Positions 59,011 to 64,000 of a stretch of DNA of 64,000 nucleotides are shown here, piece after piece. The stretch lies in the NCBI GenBank assembly GCA_900708905.1, contig CAADRB010000033.1:912296-976295 (forward strand), given 5' to 3'. Within the stretch, counting starts at the first letter, position 1; every line of letters begins with the position of its first letter. Made by a program: the position numbers and the translations under genes. The notes beneath the pieces are model-generated. The model was given only the letters and a program-made list of their open reading frames with translations, ran no database searches and was not told the DNA's origin. The stretch is from Hymenolepis diminuta (lineage: Eukaryota; Platyhelminthes; Cestoda; Cyclophyllidea; Hymenolepididae).

Positions 59011-59271
59011 CCGTTAAGTAATTGCTTTAACCAGCTACTTTGTACAGATTTAAAAATCTTAATTTGCCTATTTTATTCTCCTTCTTGTATCATATCCTTG
59101 ACTATGTACATTGAGGAATACCAAATTTAATTTTTTTCATACAGAAATGTTTTTCATGTATTTTTTCCTGAAACTGGCATGGTAAATATTTTGCTTTTGA
59201 GCTGATCCGTGTTACATCACACAATTGCGCGTGTTAAAGGCGGATCATTTCTATCACCTACTCTATGATTA

Positions 59272-59277
59272 ATTAAA
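59272..59277 (+). terminator. Possible poly(A) signal ATTAAA of the IER-like gene
   Basis: The common AATAAA variant ATTAAA occurs 262 nt past the stop. No AATAAA was noticed between the stop and this site. Confidence 0.35.
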
Positions 59278-59278
59278 G

Positions 59279-62200
59279 CCTATCCAGCCTCCCACTCATT
59301 TTCAAATTTTGAATCCCATTCAAGTGATTATCATGGACTTGGGAGGTTTGGTATTACGCCGGTTTATTGTGCGTGGTGAGGGGTATTTTATCACCCCTAT
59401 TAATATTCAAATGCAATGAGCAATTATAAATATTTTGAATAATTTTGATCTTTGCATTTATAGTAATTTTCTTCGCAGTTAATTAGGTAGAGATCAATCT
59501 GAATTATGACGTTGCAAACTAATAACCACGTGACTGAGAAAAATCAATGATAAAGCAGTATTTCAAGCCGCCGCATGAAGTGACTCACGGTATACAACTT
59601 ACGCATTAAGTGGGCCTAGAAATGTATCATGTACGTTAGCATTAAGAGCAGTTTGAGAACTTTCGTGCCAATTAGTAGAAAAAGATAAGCTAAATCAGAC
59701 GAGGGAGAGAATTACTGATTTTATTTAATAATCTTATGCACTTATGTAATAACAAACAATGCTGAGAAAATTCACCACGGAGTTTTGGATACAAAAACAA
59801 CAAGAAATGTGAAAATTATTAAATTTTATTTCTGATGATTCATATTTTCTGTCGCCACAAGCTTAATTAATTGGACTACGATTCCTTTACGGATTTTGTA
59901 TATTTAATCCAAAACGGTATGCTTAGAGCAGTATTACAGATATCCGAAGATTTGTTTACAAGTTATGACTCAAATGTGTGAATTAAATGTGAAGAGCGCG
60001 CCAACTTTCTTAACAAATAATGATACGTCGCCTTTGGCTGCGGACTTTGGGTTTCGCCGATTAGTCACCGTAGATACTACTGGGCTAGAAATAACGAAAC
60101 TCATATGAAAAATGAAACAATTTGACAATATTTTCCAGATGTAAAATCGCGTATGGTTCGTTTTCTATCCGAGGATAATTAGTGTGGGTTAGGCAAAGAA
60201 AATAGCTTTATGCCTTCGTTTTCCGGATAACGAATGTCTGATAAAGAAATATTCGATTTATGTTTTATGTTTTCAGCAACAAACAGTGCTTAATAAAATT
60301 TTTCTTCCGAAAATCGTGATGAAGAATATTAAGATCTTCGTGGATAAATTGTTTTCAAAGGAAAAATGCTTGAATCCACTCAAACAGAAAGTGAAACTGT
60401 AACTATAATATTCCCTCCCAACAAGTGAATTTGAATATTAATTCGAAAATTTTCACACTATTAAATGCTAATTTAGTGGACGAAATTCGTAAAACATATA
60501 TTAATTTGATTATCTTAGATTAATGATTTGAATGAAATTCAGAAATCATTGGAATAAAGCCATTTTATTAAGAAATATAAATTGAAATAATCCGAACATC
60601 AGAGTTTTTACGAGCAGAGTCCTGGAAGGCCATAGTGATGCCTAATTACAATCCTTTGAGGAAATTTAAAGATTTTAACAAATGGGGCATTTTAATTTTC
60701 ACAACTATGAGATTCGTAATTGAAAAAAAATTGAACGATGACGAAAAATCCTAGACGATATACAATCGATATCAAAATTTCTAGTCCACAAACACTGATG
60801 ATGTCAGCAAATATTAATTGTCAAAAATAATTACGTTAAAGTCATTAATATACACCATAGTACAATGATATTCTGAAAATCACTTTTTAAGCGTTTCATT
60901 TTTATTAATTCGCCTACTTCTGTTTGTGAGAAAATTTTAATTGTAACTCGATAAATTTCGCAGAAATTTTGGCAATCATTTCGGCAATCTTAATTAGATT
61001 TGCATTAAATTTCTCAGTAATACTTAAGCGCATTAAATAGTATTAAACTCTTTGACTGCACGGAACATTTTGGGCAAATGCGTTTACTACTGGGCTTAGG
61101 AATCAAAACACGACAGTTTCTGAAAACCAGTTCGAACACTTGCGGGGGCGTATTTCCATAAAAGTCGGACTAAGATACTTCTGCTGCCTTGCTCCGCTCA
61201 ATTGTTAACTTCGGTCCTTTTATGTGTTTGCGCCCGTTCATCCCACCTTATTCTAATGCCGAATAAAACAATAATCTTGTTATTGACCATTGATCTCCAT
61301 TTGATTTGGATAGGAATAGGAACCCATCATTTACTTTTAAATAGGAAATACTAGAACGCGATGGAATATTCTTATAATCAAGGTTATATAATTCCCATAT
61401 TGTGGGAAAATTTCAAAAATTTACAGGGCAGTGCGCGTGAAATGAAATGGTCTGTCTCAAGCTATCACACCCCTTCGAAATTAATAAAAGGTTTAATTGA
61501 CTAACAGAGTAAGAGAAAAATGCAATGCGAACACGTAAGCCGTGACGTAATGCATCAAATATATTAATAAAATCAAAACGATTGGAGGAGAAGAGGATCG
61601 ATGATTATCGATTTTTCAGTTAAGTGCCTTGCAGGTGGATTGCAGAAGCCCGCTGTTTAGTTTTGTAGTTATATGGTAGAAGATTATATAAGAAGAAAAT
61701 AAACGAATGTTTAATTAAATGAACGAACGATTAATTGCTGCAAATATATAGATAAAATAAATATACTATTTGTGGCAGAATTCCAAAAGTGAAAATCGCT
61801 TCTAATTCTATGTTGTTATATTAATCGCATGGCTCAGAAAATTAATTTTTCATAAGTAATTTAAGTAAAAATTATCAATATCCTACCAGTTAGAACAGTT
61901 TATCACCAAAAAAGTTGCATGCTGTTTGCGAAGATTTCCACAATTCCTACATTCTCAAGTCGTCTCGGAATTTATTGAAAAAATTCAGTGTGTCGATGGG
62001 AATATAAAAAGATGCTATCTTTTGCTGGGTGTATGAACGTCCCATATGGCTAGTAGATGGAAAATGGAGAAAAAGCGTCATTACAGATTTCTGTTATTTT
62101 TCGAAGGAAATAATAAAATTATTGCCTGAGGCTAGTTTATGCAAATCTATGTATTTGGTCGCTTCTAAATATAGTACATTTTCATTGGCACGTGATATGG

Positions 62201-64000
62201 AAAAGGTTTAATTTAAGTTGTACGGGAGTTATAAAAAATTGCTGATATATGGAATTGAGAAAAATTGCTGCATAAATGGAGAATCAAAACAAAATTATTT
62301 AACTAACTTCACAGAATAAAATATTGATTGCATGCACGAATGTTAGGCAAAAATTATTATCTAAATGGATTAGTTTTCTAAATTTTCGTATTACTAGTCC
62401 ATTAAAACGAAAGGTTGCTTCAAAGAACTTTTTGGACAAGGGGTACAGAGGGAGGAGGCAGAAAGGTAAATTTTGGGGAATTTTAATTTTGAGACTAAGA
62501 TTCCTACATGATTTCACTTTCGGTTTCTTTCTTAAAACTTCTTTCTTTGAGCTTACTGAGAGCGATTGTTTAGCTTTCAAGCCTAGTAGGTGAAAAAAAT
62601 GGCAGGCATCAATTTCAGGGTCAAAAGTTTGCACTTTATAGCATTTTTAAATTTGCCCGCCAAATTCGTTGATTTCAGGAATTTGTGCACATCCGAATGG
62701 ACCAAATTTAAAATGTCTCCTCTTTCGAGTTACAATGGTATAAGTTGGCAAAATCTGGGGAGGTTTTACTTTCGATATGACTAGATCTTGTAGCTTTATT
62801 CTTTTATTAAAGGTCGCATATTACAGTGAAGTGGCCCAATTCAGACAATGGAATACGTAAGATTGATATTATATTAACTCATGATAAATACATCGAAACT
62901 GGATAAGAACAGCATCAGGAGCAGTAAATGTATGCATCCATGAACTGGAGACCATGGAAACAGATTTAACGTAACATCGAATATATTGAAACTGCCATGT
63001 TGAAACATTTCAATGAGCATAGACTATCTCTTCTGGCTATTGATTTGAAATTAGTCCCTGCTTTTATTAAGCCTCCCCTCCCCCTCCCCCACTTTCAGAA
63101 ATATTCAAAGTTTTACTATTCATATGATTTTTGTTCGGTAATACTCATGGCTAAGTTAAACAAACATAAACTGGAACTGATGCATAGCGATGTGGATATC
63201 AGAACTCGATTTTCACAAATAAACTAATTCACCGTACAATTAATCAGTATAATTTTATTACGCAAGCCATTTGCTTAAAAGGCGTACTTCCTCCGTCATG
63301 CAAAGGAAAACCGGTGCAACGCAATTCATGACACATGTGCGTGTGTGTAATTGAGAGTTTGCGAAATTAGGCGGGAGAGGCTAAGAAAGTGCGTTTAGAT
63401 CTGCATGCACACGATCAGCACACGAAAGTACCAAATGCACATGCCTCGAAACCAATTCAAGTAAACATGCATACCCTAAAATTTACTCATGGATTCATAC
63501 TTATTTGCTTAGATTTACACTCATTCTATCCACTGAAATCGAAGGCCATCTAAATGCGAAATACCCTGAGCGAAAGTCGGATTTAAAATATTTAAATGTT
63601 AACACAGAAAAGTGATAATTTTAATTAAGCGAAATTAACTTAATTGGGCCAAAATTAAATCAATAAGTCGAACCTAAGTTTGTGCCTAAGTCAACCAATC
63701 GTTTTTTATTGATTTAATTACACATATTCGTTGCAATTAAAACGACACAGACGTTTTGCAAACTAGGACCTAGGCGTATGGAAAGGAAGTTATTTAAAAT
63801 ATTCTTTGAGTTTTGACACATTTTGTGATTAAAATAGCTTTTCTTGGTTAGGGGAAATCATCTTAATGAAACAAGGTATCCAAAATACTTTAAAATTTAA
63901 AGTCATGTAACTGATGCTCTGAAATGCACTTATATAATTTAAAGAACAGCATATGGCAAATAAACTAAGATCAATACCTGTATGTACGGCCAGTTTCGAA
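59279..64000. other. Right-edge gene-poor sequence
   Basis: About 4.7 kb of AT-rich sequence. Frames of up to 111 codons near 62300-62780 overlap on both strands and show no family resemblance or splice context. A short GT-rich patch lies near 63330-63350. No RNA gene was recognised. Confidence 0.45.

Noticed and set aside
62299..62784. Overlapping frames of 64-111 codons on both strands
   Set aside because: Lys/Phe-rich AT-driven composition, no splice signals, no resemblance to a family. Treated as chance.
1..64000. CRISPR arrays, bacterial operons, rRNA genes, functional tRNA genes
   Set aside because: No regularly spaced direct repeats or rRNA sequence were seen, and the only tRNA-like sequences are degraded SINE-type heads. 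The window is eukaryotic.

Overview
The window is eukaryotic nuclear DNA: AT-rich, with conserved eukaryotic proteins split into many exons by GT-AG and a few GC-AG introns, an assembly gap of Ns, and degraded transposons. Many introns are only 31-40 nt long while others run to several kb. That mixture, together with the divergence of the proteins, suggests a parasitic flatworm, most likely a tapeworm. This is an inference; no species-specific marker was recognised.

The gene-dense left third (1.5-24.8 kb) holds four genes whose exon phases all close. PSMD5 (26S proteasome assembly chaperone, +, 6 exons) lies tail to tail with IMP3 (U3 snoRNP protein, -, 4 exons). Next is a large receptor-type protein tyrosine phosphatase (-, 18 exons, 20944 down to 4839): signal peptide, EGF-like region, fibronectin III-like region, one membrane span and two tandem phosphatase domains. 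Both phosphatase domains lack the WPD aspartate, although both keep a CX5R loop. A six-blade kelch protein like RABEPK (+, 7 exons) starts 553 bp away, head to head with it.

The middle (25-57 kb) is gene-poor. It contains copies of a tRNA-derived SINE-like family (also in introns of the two large genes), a decayed mariner transposase and a Ty3/Gypsy integrase remnant between two related LTR-like repeats, an unexplained two-exon reading frame antisense to that remnant, a degenerate tandem array (54.4-56.3 kb) and AT microsatellites.

On the right (58.3-59.0 kb), an intronless gene with a TATA box and CRE half-sites encodes a 232-residue protein resembling the immediate early response (IER2/IER5) family. 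It sits alone between long non-coding flanks, as a tightly regulated gene might.

The most unusual items are the doubly degenerate receptor phosphatase with a calcium-loop-like insertion in its WPD loop, the coding-like sequence hidden in one of its introns, the IER-like gene and the nested transposon composite.
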